This document shows positions 38,636 to 58,746 of a stretch of DNA of 64,000 nt, in pieces (positions within the stretch are counted from its first letter, which is position 1; every line of letters starts with the position of its first letter). Source of the DNA: Halomonas lysinitropha (lineage in GTDB: Bacteria; Pseudomonadota; Gammaproteobacteria; Pseudomonadales; Halomonadaceae). Below the pieces are notes generated by a model, which did no database searches, was not told where the DNA came from, and saw only the letters and a program-made list of their open reading frames with translations. The DNA lies in NCBI RefSeq assembly GCF_902500215.1, contig NZ_CABVOU010000033.1:124001-188000 (forward strand). The letters run 5' to 3'. Position numbers and translations under genes: made by a program.

Positions 38636-41164
38636 CTAGAAGATGGCTTCGTAGGCACCGGTACCCTGTGAGCCGCTCTCGCGCTCGACCTCGCGCTCGA
38701 CCCGGCGGGGCTGGACGTCGGGCAGGTGATTGGCCATGAAGAGCTCCTCGATGCCGCCGCCCTGGCCATTGCCCAGCAGGCGTCCAGTATCGGGGTCGAC
38801 ACTCTCGGTGACCACGCCCTCCGGACGCTCGGGCCAGCGCTCCGGCTGCCCTTCCAGGGCCTGACCCATGAAATCCATCCAGATCGGCAGTGCAGCCTGG
38901 GCGCCGTACTCGGCGGTGCTCTCGTTGTTATCCTTGCCCACCCAGGCGGTGGTCACCAGGTCGCTGTTGAAGCCGGCGAACCAGGCATCCCGCTGGTCGT
39001 TGGTGGTGCCCGTCTTGCCCACGATGTCACTGCGATCGAGTTCCAGGGCCTTGCGGGCGGTGCCGCGCTCGACCACGTCGCGCAGCATGTCGCGGAGGAT
39101 ATAGACGGCGGCGGGGTCGGCGACTTGCGGGGCGACCTCGAAGGTCTCGCCGTCGAGTTCGACAGTCTTCTGGTCCTCGCGGCAGTCACGGCAGGCGACG
39201 CGCGGTCTGGCCTCGTCGACGACGGTGGTATCGTCACCGCGGGTCACCCGCTCGATGAACCAGGGCGATACCTTGAAGCCTCCGTTGGCCAGTACCGCAT
39301 AGGCATTGGTCATCTCCAGCGGGGTCAGGCTGGCGCTGCCCAGCGCCAGGGAGAGCCCGCGAGGCAGCTGATCATCGGCGAAGCCGAAGCCCTGAAGGAA
39401 CTCGATGGTGCGCTCCAGCCCGAGAGACTGCAGTACGCGGATGGTCACCAGGTTGCGCGAGCGCGCCAGGGCGTCCCGAAGCCGAATCGGGCCGAGGAAA
39501 TCGCCACTTGAGTTCACCGGGCGCCACAGTTCGTTGCTGCCGTCCTGTACCACCACGGGAGCATCATTGACTACGCTGGCCGGGTTCATCTCGCCGCTGT
39601 TCAGTGCCGCCAGATAGATGAAGGGCTTGAAGATCGAGCCGGACTGGCGGCGGGCCTGGGTGGCACGATTGAACTTGCTGGCGTCGAAGTCGAAGCCGCC
39701 CTGCAAGGCCAGAATGGCGCCGGTGTCGGGCGCTATCGCTACCAGGGAGCCTTCGGCGTCGGGGCGCTGAGAGAGCCGCCAGCTGCCGTCCTCCTCTTGC
39801 AGAATACGCACCAGGTCGCCGCGACTGGCGATCTCGCCGGCCGCGGCGGGGGCAGCACCCCGGCTATTGGCGTTGCGGTAGGGGCGCGCCCATTCCAGGC
39901 CGGCCCAGTCGAGGGTGTGCAACTCGCCACCCCGGGCCAGTGCCCGCATCTCGCGTCCTTCGCTTTCGACGACGATGGCCGGCCGCAAGGGACCATAGGC
40001 GGAGGTGCGCTCGAGCACCTGCAGCCAGTTGCTGACGTCGCCCTCGATGCCCTCGACCTCGGTCTGACTGCGCTCGGCGGCACGCCGGGCGGTCTGCATG
40101 ACCTCGGGTGATTCGGCGAGTTCCTCTTCGAGACCCTCGCGGTCGGTGCGTTCCTGGGCTTCTACCAGGCTGCGCGGGATGTCGGACTGTTCAGGGCCAC
40201 GCCAGCCGTGCCGGGTGTCATATTCGATCAGACCACGAGCCAGTGCCTGGCTCGCCAGCGGCTGAAGCTCGCTATCAAGGGTAGTATGGATGCGATACCC
40301 GCCGGTATAGGCCAGATCGCCGTAGCGTTCAATGGCGAACTGGCGGGCCATCTCGGCGACGTAGTCGGCTTCCACCTCGGGCTGGACGATGTGGCGTTCT
40401 GCGGTGACGGGGGCCTGAACGGCGTCGTCGTAGGCGGCCTGGTCGATGATCCCCAGCTTGCGCATGCGGAACAGGATCCAGTTTCGGCGGATCAGGGCGC
40501 GTTCGGCATTGGCCAACGGATTGAAGGCAGAAGGCGCCTTGGGAAGACCGGCGATCATCGCTTTCTCGGCCAGGGTCAGCTCGGCCAGCGGACGGTCGTA
40601 GTAGACCTCCGAGGCAGCAGCGATGCCGTAGGCGCGGTTGCCGAGATAGATCTTGTTGACATAGAGCTCGAGGATCTCCTCCTTGGAGAGTATCTGTTCC
40701 ATCTGCAGCGCCAGCAGGATCTCGCGAATCTTGCGCGTGAAGGTCTGGTCCAGGGTGAGCAGGTAGTTGCGGGCTACCTGCATGGTGATGGTCGAGCCCC
40801 CGGACTGGATATCGCCACCGCTAGACACCAGTTCCGTCGCGGCGCGTGCCAACCCTTTGGGGTCGACGCCACGGTGGTCGAAGTAGGTTGCATCCTCGGC
40901 GGCCAGCAGCGCCCCGATGAGCTCCTCGGGAATCTCGTCATACTCCACCGGGGTACGACGCTCCTCGCCGAATTCGCCGATCAGCTTGCCGTCGCTAGTG
41001 AAGATGCGCAGGGGGGTCTGTAGTTCGAAGTCTTGCAGCTGACGTACATCGGGCAGGCCGGGGGCAAAATAGAGCGCAGCACCCACCACGCCCAGTGCCC
41101 CCGCGGCAGACAGCGAGACCAGCAGCCAGAGAACGGAAATGATCAGGGTTCTGAGTAACTTCAT
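38636..41164 (-). CDS. mrcA: Penicillin-binding protein 1A (bifunctional peptidoglycan synthase)
   Basis: PBP1a polymerises and cross-links peptidoglycan. From the Met at 41164 the protein is 842 residues: a signal-anchor helix ('LLRTLIISVLWLLVSLSAAG'), the GT51 glycosyltransferase domain ('AAEDATYFDHRGVDPKGLAR', 'GGSTITMQVARNYLL', 'EILELYVNKIYLGNRAYG'), an OB-like insert, and the transpeptidase domain with 'GSIFKPF' (SxxK), 'SRN' and 'GKTGTTNDQRDAWFAGF' (KTG). The pilMNOPQ operon diverges from it, the usual ponA/mrcA-pilM arrangement. Confidence 0.96.
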   Translation of the reverse strand: MKLLRTLIISVLWLLVSLSAAGALGVVGAALYFAPGLPDVRQLQDFELQTPLRIFTSDGKLIGEFGEERRTPVEYDEIPEELIGALLAAEDATYFDHRGVDPKGLARAATELVSSGGDIQSGGSTITMQVARNYLLTLDQTFTRKIREILLALQMEQILSKEEILELYVNKIYLGNRAYGIAAASEVYYDRPLAELTLAEKAMIAGLPKAPSAFNPLANAERALIRRNWILFRMRKLGIIDQAAYDDAVQAPVTAERHIVQPEVEADYVAEMARQFAIERYGDLAYTGGYRIHTTLDSELQPLASQALARGLIEYDTRHGWRGPEQSDIPRSLVEAQERTDREGLEEELAESPEVMQTARRAAERSQTEVEGIEGDVSNWLQVLERTSAYGPLRPAIVVESEGREMRALARGGELHTLDWAGLEWARPYRNANSRGAAPAAAGEIASRGDLVRILQEEDGSWRLSQRPDAEGSLVAIAPDTGAILALQGGFDFDASKFNRATQARRQSGSIFKPFIYLAALNSGEMNPASVVNDAPVVVQDGSNELWRPVNSSGDFLGPIRLRDALARSRNLVTIRVLQSLGLERTIEFLQGFGFADDQLPRGLSLALGSASLTPLEMTNAYAVLANGGFKVSPWFIERVTRGDDTTVVDEARPRVACRDCREDQKTVELDGETFEVAPQVADPAAVYILRDMLRDVVERGTARKALELDRSDIVGKTGTTNDQRDAWFAGFNSDLVTTAWVGKDNNESTAEYGAQAALPIWMDFMGQALEGQPERWPERPEGVVTESVDPDTGRLLGNGQGGGIEELFMANHLPDVQPRRVEREVERESGSQGTGAYEAIF

Positions 41165-41233
41165 GAAGAGCGGTATCCATGCTGGGAACGGGGCGGAGTG
41201 GCAGCGATGACACGGCCTTCCCTTGCGGTGGCC

Positions 41234-41262
41234 ATTATAGGAAGCCGAGGGGGTGGTCACCA
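41234..41262 (-). promoter_or_regulatory. Candidate sigma-70 promoter for mrcA
   Basis: On the minus strand a perfect TATAAT (41239-41234) is preceded after 17 bp by a weak TGGTGA (41262-41257), 70 bases before mrcA. A TATGAT on the plus strand at 41336-41341 may be the -10 for the divergent pilM, but its -35 is poor. Confidence 0.42.
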
Positions 41263-41415
41263 GCGTTGACACCTGGCGACACCGGCATTCGTGTGAAAAA
41301 CGGAAATATCATGTAACCTTCGATCACCGGTTGGGTATGATGCGTTTCGCCCCGACTCGGGGGATAATCATAATGAGCGGCACGCCGCATGGATCAGGCA
41401 GGGGCATGACGGAAG

Positions 41416-42477
41416 ATGCGACTGAGAGCATCCGGCAAGGGACTGGTCGGTGTCGATATCACCTCGGCTACCGTCAAGGTCATCGAACTCAAGCGCGCTG
41501 GTAACCACTACCAGGTCGAAAGCTACGCCGTGCGGCCACTGCGCGAAGGCGCCGTGATCGAGCGGCGGATTCGTGACATGTCGGCCGTCGTGGACGCCCT
41601 CAGGCGTGCTGTCGAGCATGCCAAGCCGGGGTCGCGTAACGCCGCCGTGGCGGTACCGGCCAGTGCCGCTATCACCAAGACCCTCACCTTGCCCGCCTCT
41701 CTCGATGATGACGAGATCGAAGCGCGCATCCAGCTCGAATCAGACAAGCATATTCCCTTTCCGTTCAGCGAGGTCGCCTTCGACTTTCAGCGGCTGGGCC
41801 TCAACTCGCGCTACGGCGACCAGCAGGATGTGCTGCTGGTCGCCTGCCGCCAGCAGGATGTGAACCAGTTGACAGAGGCCGTGCTGCAGGCCGGGCTCAC
41901 CCCGGCGGCCGTGGATGTCGAGACCTTCGCCATGGAGCGCGCCTTCCAGGAGATTCGCCACCAGTTGCCCCCCACCGCGGAGGAGCAGGAGTGCGTGGCC
42001 CTGGTGGATATCGGCGCCACCATGAACGCCTTCCATGTGCTGCGCGAGGGACGCATCACCTACAGTCGCGATACAGTATTCGGTGGCCGCCAGCTGACCG
42101 ACGAGATCCGCAATCGCTACGGACTGACTCTCGAGGAGGCGGGCCTGGCCAAGAAACGGGGAGGGCTGCCCGATGATTATCAGCGCAGCGTCCTCGATCC
42201 CTTTCTGGATACCCTGGTCCAGCAGGTGGGACGCTCGCTGCAGCTCTACTATACCGCTGGTCGCAAGCAGGAGGTGCGGCGGATGATCCTGGCGGGCGGC
42301 ACCAGCGTGCTGCCGGGTCTGGCGGAACGCCTGGCCGAGGAGAGCGGCATGGAAGTGGTGATTGCCAACCCCTTTCGGCGCATGAAGGTGAATCCCCGCA
42401 TCGATGTTCCGACCCTGGCCGGTGATGCCCCCGCCATGCTCACGGCCTGCGGCCTGGCGATGAGGGTAGGCAAATGA
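41416..42477 (+). CDS. pilM: Type IV pilus assembly protein PilM
   Basis: PilM is the cytoplasmic actin-like protein that binds the PilN N-terminus and links the pilus alignment complex to the motors. The 353-residue protein has ASKHA-fold motifs 'LVGVDITSATVKVIELKRAG', 'ALVDIGATMNAFHVLREGRI' and 'MILAGGTSVLPGLAERL'. It begins a tight operon of five pil genes with four-base overlaps between pilM, pilN, pilO and pilP. The presence of the operon suggests type IV pili, though pilin genes are not in the window. Confidence 0.95.
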   Translation: MRLRASGKGLVGVDITSATVKVIELKRAGNHYQVESYAVRPLREGAVIERRIRDMSAVVDALRRAVEHAKPGSRNAAVAVPASAAITKTLTLPASLDDDEIEARIQLESDKHIPFPFSEVAFDFQRLGLNSRYGDQQDVLLVACRQQDVNQLTEAVLQAGLTPAAVDVETFAMERAFQEIRHQLPPTAEEQECVALVDIGATMNAFHVLREGRITYSRDTVFGGRQLTDEIRNRYGLTLEEAGLAKKRGGLPDDYQRSVLDPFLDTLVQQVGRSLQLYYTAGRKQEVRRMILAGGTSVLPGLAERLAEESGMEVVIANPFRRMKVNPRIDVPTLAGDAPAMLTACGLAMRVGK

Positions 42478-43034
42478 CCATCGAGATCAACCTGCTTCCC
42501 TGGCGAGAGGAAGAGCGTGCCCGGCGCAGCAAGCGGTTCTTCATGGCACTGGCGTTGATGGCGCTTCTCGGTCTCGGTGGCGGCTATGGTGCGACCTGGT
42601 ATTACGAACAGCGGCTGGCCGACCAGCAGCAGCGCCACCAACTGATCAACTCCCGGACCGCCGAGCTGGATCGCGATCTCCGTGCAGTGAGTCAGTACCA
42701 GGAACAGCTCAATTCGCTCAAACGCCAGATCGAAGTCTTCGAGCAGCTGCAGATGGGGCGCCCGCAGACAGTGCATGTCTTCAATGCCCTGGCGGCGAGC
42801 CTCGAGGAAGGGGTCTACTACACCAGGCTCAATCGCCAAGGCAGTCAGCTGCGTCTCACGGGCCTGGCCGAGGATAACCGCCGTGTGTCGGACCAGTTGC
42901 GCCAACTGGAAGCTTCTCCAGTTTTCGACGTGCCGGTGCTCTCCGAAGTCGAAACTGCTGAAAGCGAGATGCGTCGTTTCAATCTCAGCGTGAACCAGCA
43001 GATGCCCAATGGGGAAGGCACGGAGGCGCCATGA
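42474..43034 (+). CDS. pilN: Type IV pilus assembly protein PilN
   Basis: The 186-residue inner-membrane protein starts 'MTIEINLLPWREEERARRSK', the conserved INLLPWR motif that binds PilM. One transmembrane helix (about residues 22-42) is followed by a periplasmic coiled coil and a ferredoxin-like domain. It forms heterodimers with PilO. It overlaps pilM and pilO by four bases each. Confidence 0.95.
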   Translation: MTIEINLLPWREEERARRSKRFFMALALMALLGLGGGYGATWYYEQRLADQQQRHQLINSRTAELDRDLRAVSQYQEQLNSLKRQIEVFEQLQMGRPQTVHVFNALAASLEEGVYYTRLNRQGSQLRLTGLAEDNRRVSDQLRQLEASPVFDVPVLSEVETAESEMRRFNLSVNQQMPNGEGTEAP

Positions 43035-43663
43035 ATCTATCCACGGAAGTTCGTCGACTGCGTGATATGGACTGGGGTGAGCTGGACATCAAGGAGTCCG
43101 GCGGCTGGCCCTTCCTGCTGCAGTTGATCTGCTGCTTGCTGGTCTTGGGTCTCACCTTCGCCGGCATGTACTGGTACCTGACCGCTCCCAAGGTCGAGGA
43201 GCTCGAGCAGGCGCGGCGCGAAGAGCAGCGCCTGCTGAACGACTACCGCAGCAAGGCGGCCCAGGCCGCCAATCTGCCGTTACTACGCGAACAGGTCGAG
43301 GAACTCGATGCGCGGCTAGAGGGGCTGGTCGCCATGTTGCCGGGTGGCCCCGAGATCCCTTCGCTGATCGACGACATCAGTGAGACGGCCCTCGAGAACC
43401 AGCTGTCCATTGACTTCATCCGCCTGCGCAGTCCCGCTGCACAGGAGTTCTATACCGAACGACCCTTCGACATCCGGGTGCAGGGCGACTACCACCGCAT
43501 CGCCACCTTCATCTCTGGCGTCGCCGATCTGCCACGCATCGTTACTCAGCATGACTTCAGTCTGGAGCCAGGGGGTGGTGGCAACCGCTTGCAGCTGTCG
43601 ATGCTGGCCAGGACCTACAGCTACCGCCCGCCCCAGGCTAACGCCGAGGAGGGAGCGCCATGA
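43031..43663 (+). CDS. pilO: Type IV pilus assembly protein PilO
   Basis: The 210-residue protein has a short cytoplasmic N-terminus, one transmembrane helix (about residues 28-50, 'LQLICCLLVLGLTFAGMYWY'), a coiled coil and a C-terminal ferredoxin-like domain ('RPFDIRVQGDYHRIATFISG'). PilO pairs with PilN and contacts PilP. Four-base overlaps with pilN and pilP indicate translational coupling and fixed stoichiometry. Confidence 0.95.
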   Translation: MNLSTEVRRLRDMDWGELDIKESGGWPFLLQLICCLLVLGLTFAGMYWYLTAPKVEELEQARREEQRLLNDYRSKAAQAANLPLLREQVEELDARLEGLVAMLPGGPEIPSLIDDISETALENQLSIDFIRLRSPAAQEFYTERPFDIRVQGDYHRIATFISGVADLPRIVTQHDFSLEPGGGGNRLQLSMLARTYSYRPPQANAEEGAP

Positions 43664-44190
43664 CACACTGGCTGACCAGGGGCGCTCTGCTGGCCTTGCT
43701 GCTCACTCTGGGGGCCTGCCGCGACGCAAATCTTCCCGAGCTCGAGCGGGACTTGGAGGCCATGCGGGTCGACCCCGGCCAGGTGGACCTGGAGCCGGTG
43801 CCGCCCATGCCCACCTACACTTCGGTGAACTACGACTATGCCGACGAGCGCAGCCCCTTCCAGGCGCGCTTGCCTGAGCCCGAGGAGCTCCCCGGCGGCG
43901 GTGCCGACAGCGGTCTGTCGCCGGACGAGTCGCGTCAAAAGGAGCCCCTGGAAGCCTACGATCTGAGTGAGCTGGAGCTGGTGGGCACTCTCACGGTCGA
44001 GGGTCAGCCCTCTGCCCTGATTCAGGCGCCGGACGGCAAGGTACACCGCCTGCGCATCGGTAACTACATGGGGTCCGACTTCGGGCGCATCATCGGCATT
44101 ACCGACTCCTCGGTCCAACTGGTGGAGATCGTGCCGACCGGGCGAGGTGGCTGGACCGAGCGCGGTACCCGACTGACGCTCGACAATTAG
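43660..44190 (+). CDS. pilP: Type IV pilus lipoprotein PilP
   Basis: The 176-residue protein has a lipoprotein signal peptide with the lipobox 'LTLGAC' (Cys at about residue 20), a flexible acidic linker and a C-terminal beta-domain ('LVGTLTVEGQPSALIQAPDG', 'IGNYMGSDFGRIIGI'). PilP connects PilN/PilO in the inner membrane with the PilQ secretin N0 domain. It overlaps pilO. Confidence 0.95.
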   Translation: MTHWLTRGALLALLLTLGACRDANLPELERDLEAMRVDPGQVDLEPVPPMPTYTSVNYDYADERSPFQARLPEPEELPGGGADSGLSPDESRQKEPLEAYDLSELELVGTLTVEGQPSALIQAPDGKVHRLRIGNYMGSDFGRIIGITDSSVQLVEIVPTGRGGWTERGTRLTLDN

Positions 44191-44249
44191 ACAACATGAT
44201 GCCATGCCGCCAGCAAGAGGCGGCAGAGGACCGCAGGGGGAAGGTAACA

Positions 44250-46313
44250 ATGCAACCGATGATTCGTGGTCTCGCACTCGTGGTACTGCTGGCGGTCTCC
44301 ACGGCCGCCACGGCGGCTTCCACCCTCACCAGTCTGGACTTTCGCCAGGGTAGCGACGGCGCGCTGGAAGTGGATCTCGACTTCCGAGGGCCTGTACCCG
44401 AGGTTCGCGGCTATCGCCTCGATGACCCGGCCCGTCTGACCATCGACCTGATGGATACCGACAGCGTTCTTGAGCGTCGTCTAGAGGAACTCGGCATCGG
44501 CGGAGTCGAACGGGTCACGGCTCTGCAGGCCGGTTCACGCACACGCCTGGTCTTCGAGCTCGACGGCCCTCTGCCCTATGACACTCGCCAGCAGGGCGAC
44601 CGCCTGCGCCTCCTTATCGGTGGCGGGGCCGGACAGCCGGCGGCGGCGCCATCCGCTACGTCACCCTCCTCGGCTACTGCCGTCTCGGCCAGCCCGAGTC
44701 GAGAGACGTCATCGTCATATAATGAACCGAGTATCCAGGATATCGATTTCCGCCGCGGCGATGACGGGGCTGGGCGGCTGGTCGTGACCTTTGATCGCGC
44801 AGGCGTGGATGCTCGTGTGCGCGAAAGCGGCCGTAACCGCATCGTCGCCGAGCTGCGCGGGGTCGAGTTGCCGGCCTCCCTGGACCAGGTGTATGACGTC
44901 AGCGACTTCGGCACGCCGCTGCGGCGGGTTACCCCGCGGATCGGACGAGATGGTGTGACCCTGGAGATCGAGGGCAGCGGCGATTTCGCCATGCTCTCCA
45001 CTCAGAGCGGTCGCCAGCTGACCATCGAGGCCCAGCCGGTCACCCAGGCGGAGCGCGAGGAGCGCGTCCGCGAGCAGTTCCCCTATACCGGTGAGCGCAT
45101 CACCCTGAACTTCCAGGACATCGAGGTGCGCTCGGTGCTGGCGATCATCGCCGACTTCACTGGCCTCAACCTGGTGGCCAGCGACAGCGTGACCGGCCGC
45201 GTCACCCTCAACCTTGAGGATGTGCCCTGGGACCAGGCCCTGGACCTGGTGCTCAAGAGCCATGGCCTGGCCAGTCGCCAGGATGGCAACGTCATCGTGG
45301 TGGCCCCGGCCAGCGAGTTGGCCAGGATGGAGCGCCAGGAGCTGGAGGCTCGGGAGCAGATGGAAACTCTGGCGCCGCTGACGTCCGAGTTCATCCAGGT
45401 CAAGTACGCCAAGGCCGACGACCTGGCGGCCCTGCTGCGCAGCGAAGGTGGCTTCGGCCTGCTCTCCGAGCGTGGCCGGGTCGCCGTGGATCCGCGCACC
45501 AACACCCTGCTGGTGCAGGATACCGCCGACCAGATCGATAGCATCATGCAAACTCTGCAGCGACTGGATGTGGCGGTGCGGCAGGTTCAGATCGAGGCAC
45601 GGATCGTCATCGCTCGTGACAGCGCCACTCGCGAACTTGGTGTCAACTGGGGACTTTCTTCGCCTGACCGTATTGGCGACAGTCGATTCGACGTCGCTGG
45701 GGCTGCCACCGGCAGTGTGTCCAATGGTGGTCTGGCCGTGGATATGGGGGGCACTGGTACCTCCGGCACCGGTTTCTCCTTCGGCTATCTCTCCGGCGAT
45801 ATCCTGCTCGACCTGGAGCTGCGTGCCCTGGAGAGCGAGGGTAAGAGTCAGACCATCTCCCAGCCTCGTGTGATCACCGCCAATCAGCGAAAAGCAGTGA
45901 TCAAGCAGGGCACTCAGATTCCTTTCCAGGAGGCGTCCTCCAGCGGCGCCACCAACGTCGAGTTCGAGGAGGCGGTGCTGGCCCTGGAAGTGACACCGCA
46001 GATCACTCCTGACAACCGCATCATCATGGACCTGGTGATCAATAACGACACCGTGGGGGAGCTGTTCAACGGCGTGCCCTCCATCGACACCAACGAGATC
46101 GAGACCCAGGTGCTGGTGGACAATGGCGAGACCGTGGTGCTGGGCGGTATCCTGACGACCGAGGAGGTCCAGAGCCTGCTCAAGACGCCCTTCTTCGGCG
46201 ACCTGCCGGTGATCGGCAACCTCTTCCGCTATACCGAGAACACCAATGATAAGGTAGAGTTGCTGGTATTCATTACACCCCGAATACTGGACGACAACCT
46301 GGCCATTCGCTGA
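44250..46313 (+). CDS. pilQ: Type IV pilus secretin PilQ
   Basis: PilQ forms the outer-membrane channel for the pilus. The chosen start at 44250 (AAGG ribosome-binding site) gives 687 residues with a signal peptide '[20 protein letters not shown]'; an upstream in-frame ATG at 44196 would place charged residues before it. Two AMIN domains (about residues 25-130 and 155-260) bind peptidoglycan, followed by the N0/STN domain ('[20 protein letters not shown]'), an N1 domain and the secretin domain ('[20 protein letters not shown]'). The stop overlaps the aroK start (TGATG). Confidence 0.95.
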   Translation: MQPMIRGLALVVLLAVSTAATAASTLTSLDFRQGSDGALEVDLDFRGPVPEVRGYRLDDPARLTIDLMDTDSVLERRLEELGIGGVERVTALQAGSRTRLVFELDGPLPYDTRQQGDRLRLLIGGGAGQPAAAPSATSPSSATAVSASPSRETSSSYNEPSIQDIDFRRGDDGAGRLVVTFDRAGVDARVRESGRNRIVAELRGVELPASLDQVYDVSDFGTPLRRVTPRIGRDGVTLEIEGSGDFAMLSTQSGRQLTIEAQPVTQAEREERVREQFPYTGERITLNFQDIEVRSVLAIIADFTGLNLVASDSVTGRVTLNLEDVPWDQALDLVLKSHGLASRQDGNVIVVAPASELARMERQELEAREQMETLAPLTSEFIQVKYAKADDLAALLRSEGGFGLLSERGRVAVDPRTNTLLVQDTADQIDSIMQTLQRLDVAVRQVQIEARIVIARDSATRELGVNWGLSSPDRIGDSRFDVAGAATGSVSNGGLAVDMGGTGTSGTGFSFGYLSGDILLDLELRALESEGKSQTISQPRVITANQRKAVIKQGTQIPFQEASSSGATNVEFEEAVLALEVTPQITPDNRIIMDLVINNDTVGELFNGVPSIDTNEIETQVLVDNGETVVLGGILTTEEVQSLLKTPFFGDLPVIGNLFRYTENTNDKVELLVFITPRILDDNLAIR

Positions 46314-46855
46314 TGCAGGCACTTCCCAACCTGATACTGGTCGGCCCCATGGGGGCCGGCAAGAGTACCATCGGCCGCCTTCTGGCGGCCGAACTGTCAC
46401 GTGCGTTCTACGACAGCGACCACGAGATCCAGGCGCGCTGCGGCGCGGACATCCCGTGGATCTTCGACGTCGAGGGCGAATCGGGCTTCCGCGACCGCGA
46501 GACCCAGATGATTCGCGAACTGACCCGCCACGAAGGCGTGGTCATCGCCACCGGAGGCGGTGCCGTGCTGCGCGAGGAGAACCGCCGCGTGCTGCGCGAA
46601 AGCGGAACCGTCATCTATCTGCTCACCACCGTGGAGCAGCAGCTCAGGCGTACCGCCAAGGACCGCAACCGGCCGCTGCTTCAGCGCGGCGACCGCGAGC
46701 AGTTGCTGCGCGAGATGTTTGCGCTGCGTGATCCCCTCTACCGCGCCACCGCCGATGTGGTGGTGCGCACCGACCGGCGGGGTCCGCGAGCCGTGGTCAA
46801 CGAGATCGTGCGGCGGGTCACGCACCTGGTCGATCCCCTGCAATGCAAGGCCTGA
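46313..46855 (+). CDS. aroK: Shikimate kinase
   Basis: AroK phosphorylates shikimate in the aromatic pathway. The 180-residue P-loop kinase has Walker A '[15 protein letters not shown]', the shikimate-binding '[20 protein letters not shown]', '[12 protein letters not shown]', and the lid '[10 protein letters not shown]'. The ATG overlaps the pilQ stop by one base, so this housekeeping gene is tied to the pil operon, as in many gammaproteobacteria. aroB follows after 4 bp. Confidence 0.96.
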   Translation: MQALPNLILVGPMGAGKSTIGRLLAAELSRAFYDSDHEIQARCGADIPWIFDVEGESGFRDRETQMIRELTRHEGVVIATGGGAVLREENRRVLRESGTVIYLLTTVEQQLRRTAKDRNRPLLQRGDREQLLREMFALRDPLYRATADVVVRTDRRGPRAVVNEIVRRVTHLVDPLQCKA

Positions 46856-46859
46856 ACCC

Positions 46860-47966
46860 ATGAGCGACTCCTCGAAAGGCCCGTGCACCCTCGAGGTGGC
46901 GTTGGGCAGCCGCAGCTATCCCATCCACATCGGCCCTGGTCTGCTCGGCGATCCTCAATGGCTTTCCCCGTATCTGACCGGGCGCCAGGTCATGGTGGTC
47001 ACCAACGAGACGGTGGCGCCGCTCTATCTGTCGCGCCTCCGTCAGGGGTTGGGTGACGATCTCGAGGTGCGCGAGCTGGTATTGCCGGATGGCGAGGCCA
47101 CCAAGACCCTGGCCAGCGTCGAGCGGATCTGGGATGCCCTGCTGGCGGCCGGCTTCAATCGTCGCTGCACCCTCATTGCCTTGGGGGGCGGGGTGATCGG
47201 CGACATGGTCGGCTTCGCCGCGGCCTGCTACCAGCGCGGCGTGGCCTTCGTGCAGGTGCCGACCACGCTGCTCGCTCAGGTCGACTCCTCGGTGGGGGGC
47301 AAGACGGGGGTGAACCACCCGCGCGGCAAGAACATGATCGGTGCCTTCTGGCAACCGCGAGCGGTGCTGGTCGATACCGACACCCTGGTGACGCTGCCGC
47401 CGCGGGAACTCTCCGCGGGGCTTGCCGAGGTAATCAAGTACGGACTGATCCGCGATGCTGATTTTCTGGCCTGGCTGGAAGCCGAGATGGAGGCATTGCG
47501 CGGCCTCGACGCCGCTGCACTGACGCGGGCCATCGAGCGCAGTTGTACCCTCAAGGCGCAGATCGTCGCCGAGGATGAAACGGAGCAGAACGTACGAGCG
47601 TTGCTCAACCTGGGCCATACCTTCGGCCATGCCATCGAGGCCCACCAGGGTTACGGTAACTGGCTGCATGGCGAGGCCGTGGGTGCCGGCATGCTGATGG
47701 CCGCCGAGCTTTCCTGCCGGCTTGGCTGGCTGAGTGACAAGGAAGTGGCGCGCGTCCGGGCTGTCATCGAGGCCGCGGGCCTACCCCTGGTGGCTCCCTC
47801 CGACATGTCGGTGGAGGACTTTCTCACCATCATGCGCCTGGACAAGAAGAACCTCGACAGCCACCTGCGTCTGATTCTGTTGTGCACCCTTGGTAGGGCC
47901 TGCATCCATGATGAGACGCCGGCCGATACCCTGATCGACCTGCTCGAGAATTTCCCCCGGCGCTGA
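46860..47966 (+). CDS. aroB: 3-dehydroquinate synthase
   Basis: AroB converts DAHP, the product of the DAHP synthase at 18549, into 3-dehydroquinate. The frame is open far upstream through aroK, but the ATG at 46860 gives the normal 368-residue protein '[20 protein letters not shown]'. Features include '[20 protein letters not shown]', '[15 protein letters not shown]', '[20 protein letters not shown]' and the zinc ligands around '[20 protein letters not shown]'. A hairpin terminator follows. No damX-like gene follows, unlike in related genomes. Confidence 0.96.
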   Translation: MSDSSKGPCTLEVALGSRSYPIHIGPGLLGDPQWLSPYLTGRQVMVVTNETVAPLYLSRLRQGLGDDLEVRELVLPDGEATKTLASVERIWDALLAAGFNRRCTLIALGGGVIGDMVGFAAACYQRGVAFVQVPTTLLAQVDSSVGGKTGVNHPRGKNMIGAFWQPRAVLVDTDTLVTLPPRELSAGLAEVIKYGLIRDADFLAWLEAEMEALRGLDAAALTRAIERSCTLKAQIVAEDETEQNVRALLNLGHTFGHAIEAHQGYGNWLHGEAVGAGMLMAAELSCRLGWLSDKEVARVRAVIEAAGLPLVAPSDMSVEDFLTIMRLDKKNLDSHLRLILLCTLGRACIHDETPADTLIDLLENFPRR

Positions 47967-47995
47967 TGACAGCCCGCTTCTCCGTTGGCCTCGCA

Positions 47996-48018
47996 GACGC
48001 CCGCCCTGTGCGGGCGTC
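47996..48018 (+). terminator. Terminator-like hairpin after aroB
   Basis: A perfect 9-bp stem (GACGCCCGC, loop CCTGT, GCGGGCGTC) 29 bp after the aroB stop. The following sequence (GTCGTGTCT) is only partly T-rich. Confidence 0.6.
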
Positions 48019-48141
48019 GTCGTGTCTGGGTGGGGAGGGGCGTGGTCGGGTATCGCCCCTTGCTTGTATCTGCATGGCTTATGCTGGATCGGCATGAGGG
48101 AATCGCAGCGATATAGACTAAAGTCTAATAATTTTTTAGTT

Positions 48142-48160
48142 CGGCTAATAGCCGCTTTTT
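48142..48160 (+). terminator. Short intrinsic-terminator-like hairpin upstream of gltB
   Basis: A 5-bp stem CGGCT/AGCCG with a 3-nt loop, followed by C and five T. On the opposite strand a T-rich stretch also follows, so it could act in both directions. The stem is short. Confidence 0.4.
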
Positions 48161-48259
48161 GTTGCTGCAAGCCATTGAGTTAACGGGCTTTTTCCGATTG
48201 CTTCTGTTGCAAGTACTGGATTTGTCGATGGTTTTGCGTGGCGTGACCGGCGCGGAATC

Positions 48260-48289
48260 TTGCGCGGCGGGAGGGCCTCTGGCTATGCT
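48260..48289 (+). promoter_or_regulatory. Candidate promoter for gltBD
   Basis: TTGCGC (48260-48265) and TATGCT (48284-48289) are spaced by 18 bp. The leader would be about 110 nt. Other promoters in the AT-rich patch upstream are possible. Confidence 0.35.
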
Positions 48290-48405
48290 GGCTGGCCTTT
48301 TGTCGAGCAGTCGTGTGGGCGCTCCGGGTGCAGAATAAAAAAATAAAACCGGGCACTATGCCACGCAATGATTGTGAAAAAAACCCTTTAATCCGAGGCA
48401 CGCCC

Positions 48406-58517
<10,112 letters not shown>

Positions 58518-58547
58518 GCGAACGGTGTTGCCTTGTGCCTGATCTCT

Positions 58548-58565
58548 TGTAGGAGATCGCCTACA
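58548..58565. promoter_or_regulatory. GacA/UvrY-type upstream activating palindrome
   Basis: TGTAGGAGATCGCCTACA is a perfect 6-6-6 inverted repeat close to the GacA consensus (TGTAAG, six bases, CTTACA) and to the UvrY site upstream of E. coli csrB as I remember it. It lies about 190 bp before the proposed start of the GGA-rich RNA at 58747, similar to the distance in rsm genes of pseudomonads. It could instead be a small hairpin of the eno 3' region. Confidence 0.6.
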
Positions 58566-58600
58566 GGGAGGCGAGGAGATCCGCCATTCCTGCGTCGGAC

Positions 58601-58630
58601 AGGCCCGACCCCTCACGGGGTCGGGCCTTT
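58601..58630 (+). terminator. Intrinsic terminator of eno
   Basis: A perfect 12-bp stem AGGCCCGACCCC, loop TCAC, GGGGTCGGGCCT, followed by TTTC. It lies 83 bp after the eno stop, so a transcript ending at 58922 would need its own promoter. Confidence 0.85.
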
Positions 58631-58746
58631 TCATTTGATTGATTTGAAAAGGGTTTGGTTTCCTCTGCGGAGAAGGGGCGGGCCGGGATGACCCTGGCCG
58701 ACGCATCAGGGGCGGGGTTGTGCTGCAATGCGGCTATGCCACACTG

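Larger units (their letters stand above)
48019..48405 (+). other. Intergenic region upstream of gltB with AT-rich regulatory-looking patch
   Basis: No gene is supported in this 387-bp gap. It contains a 14-bp inverted repeat TAGACTAAAGTCTA (48114-48127) in an AT-rich patch that stands out from the GC-rich surroundings, a short hairpin CGGCT-AAT-AGCCG followed by CTTTTT (48142-48160), a possible promoter (48260-48289), and A-rich runs in the presumed gltB leader (48334-48348 and 48376-48383). The gltB gene probably has its own complex regulation here, as nitrogen assimilation genes usually do. Confidence 0.5.

Noticed and set aside
44715..46400. Open frame of 561 codons opposite pilQ
   Set aside because: Antisense shadow of the secretin gene, without motif or start signal.
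46560..46859. N-terminal extension of aroB inside aroK
   Set aside because: This is the aroK gene read in another frame; aroB homologues start at the ATG at 46860.
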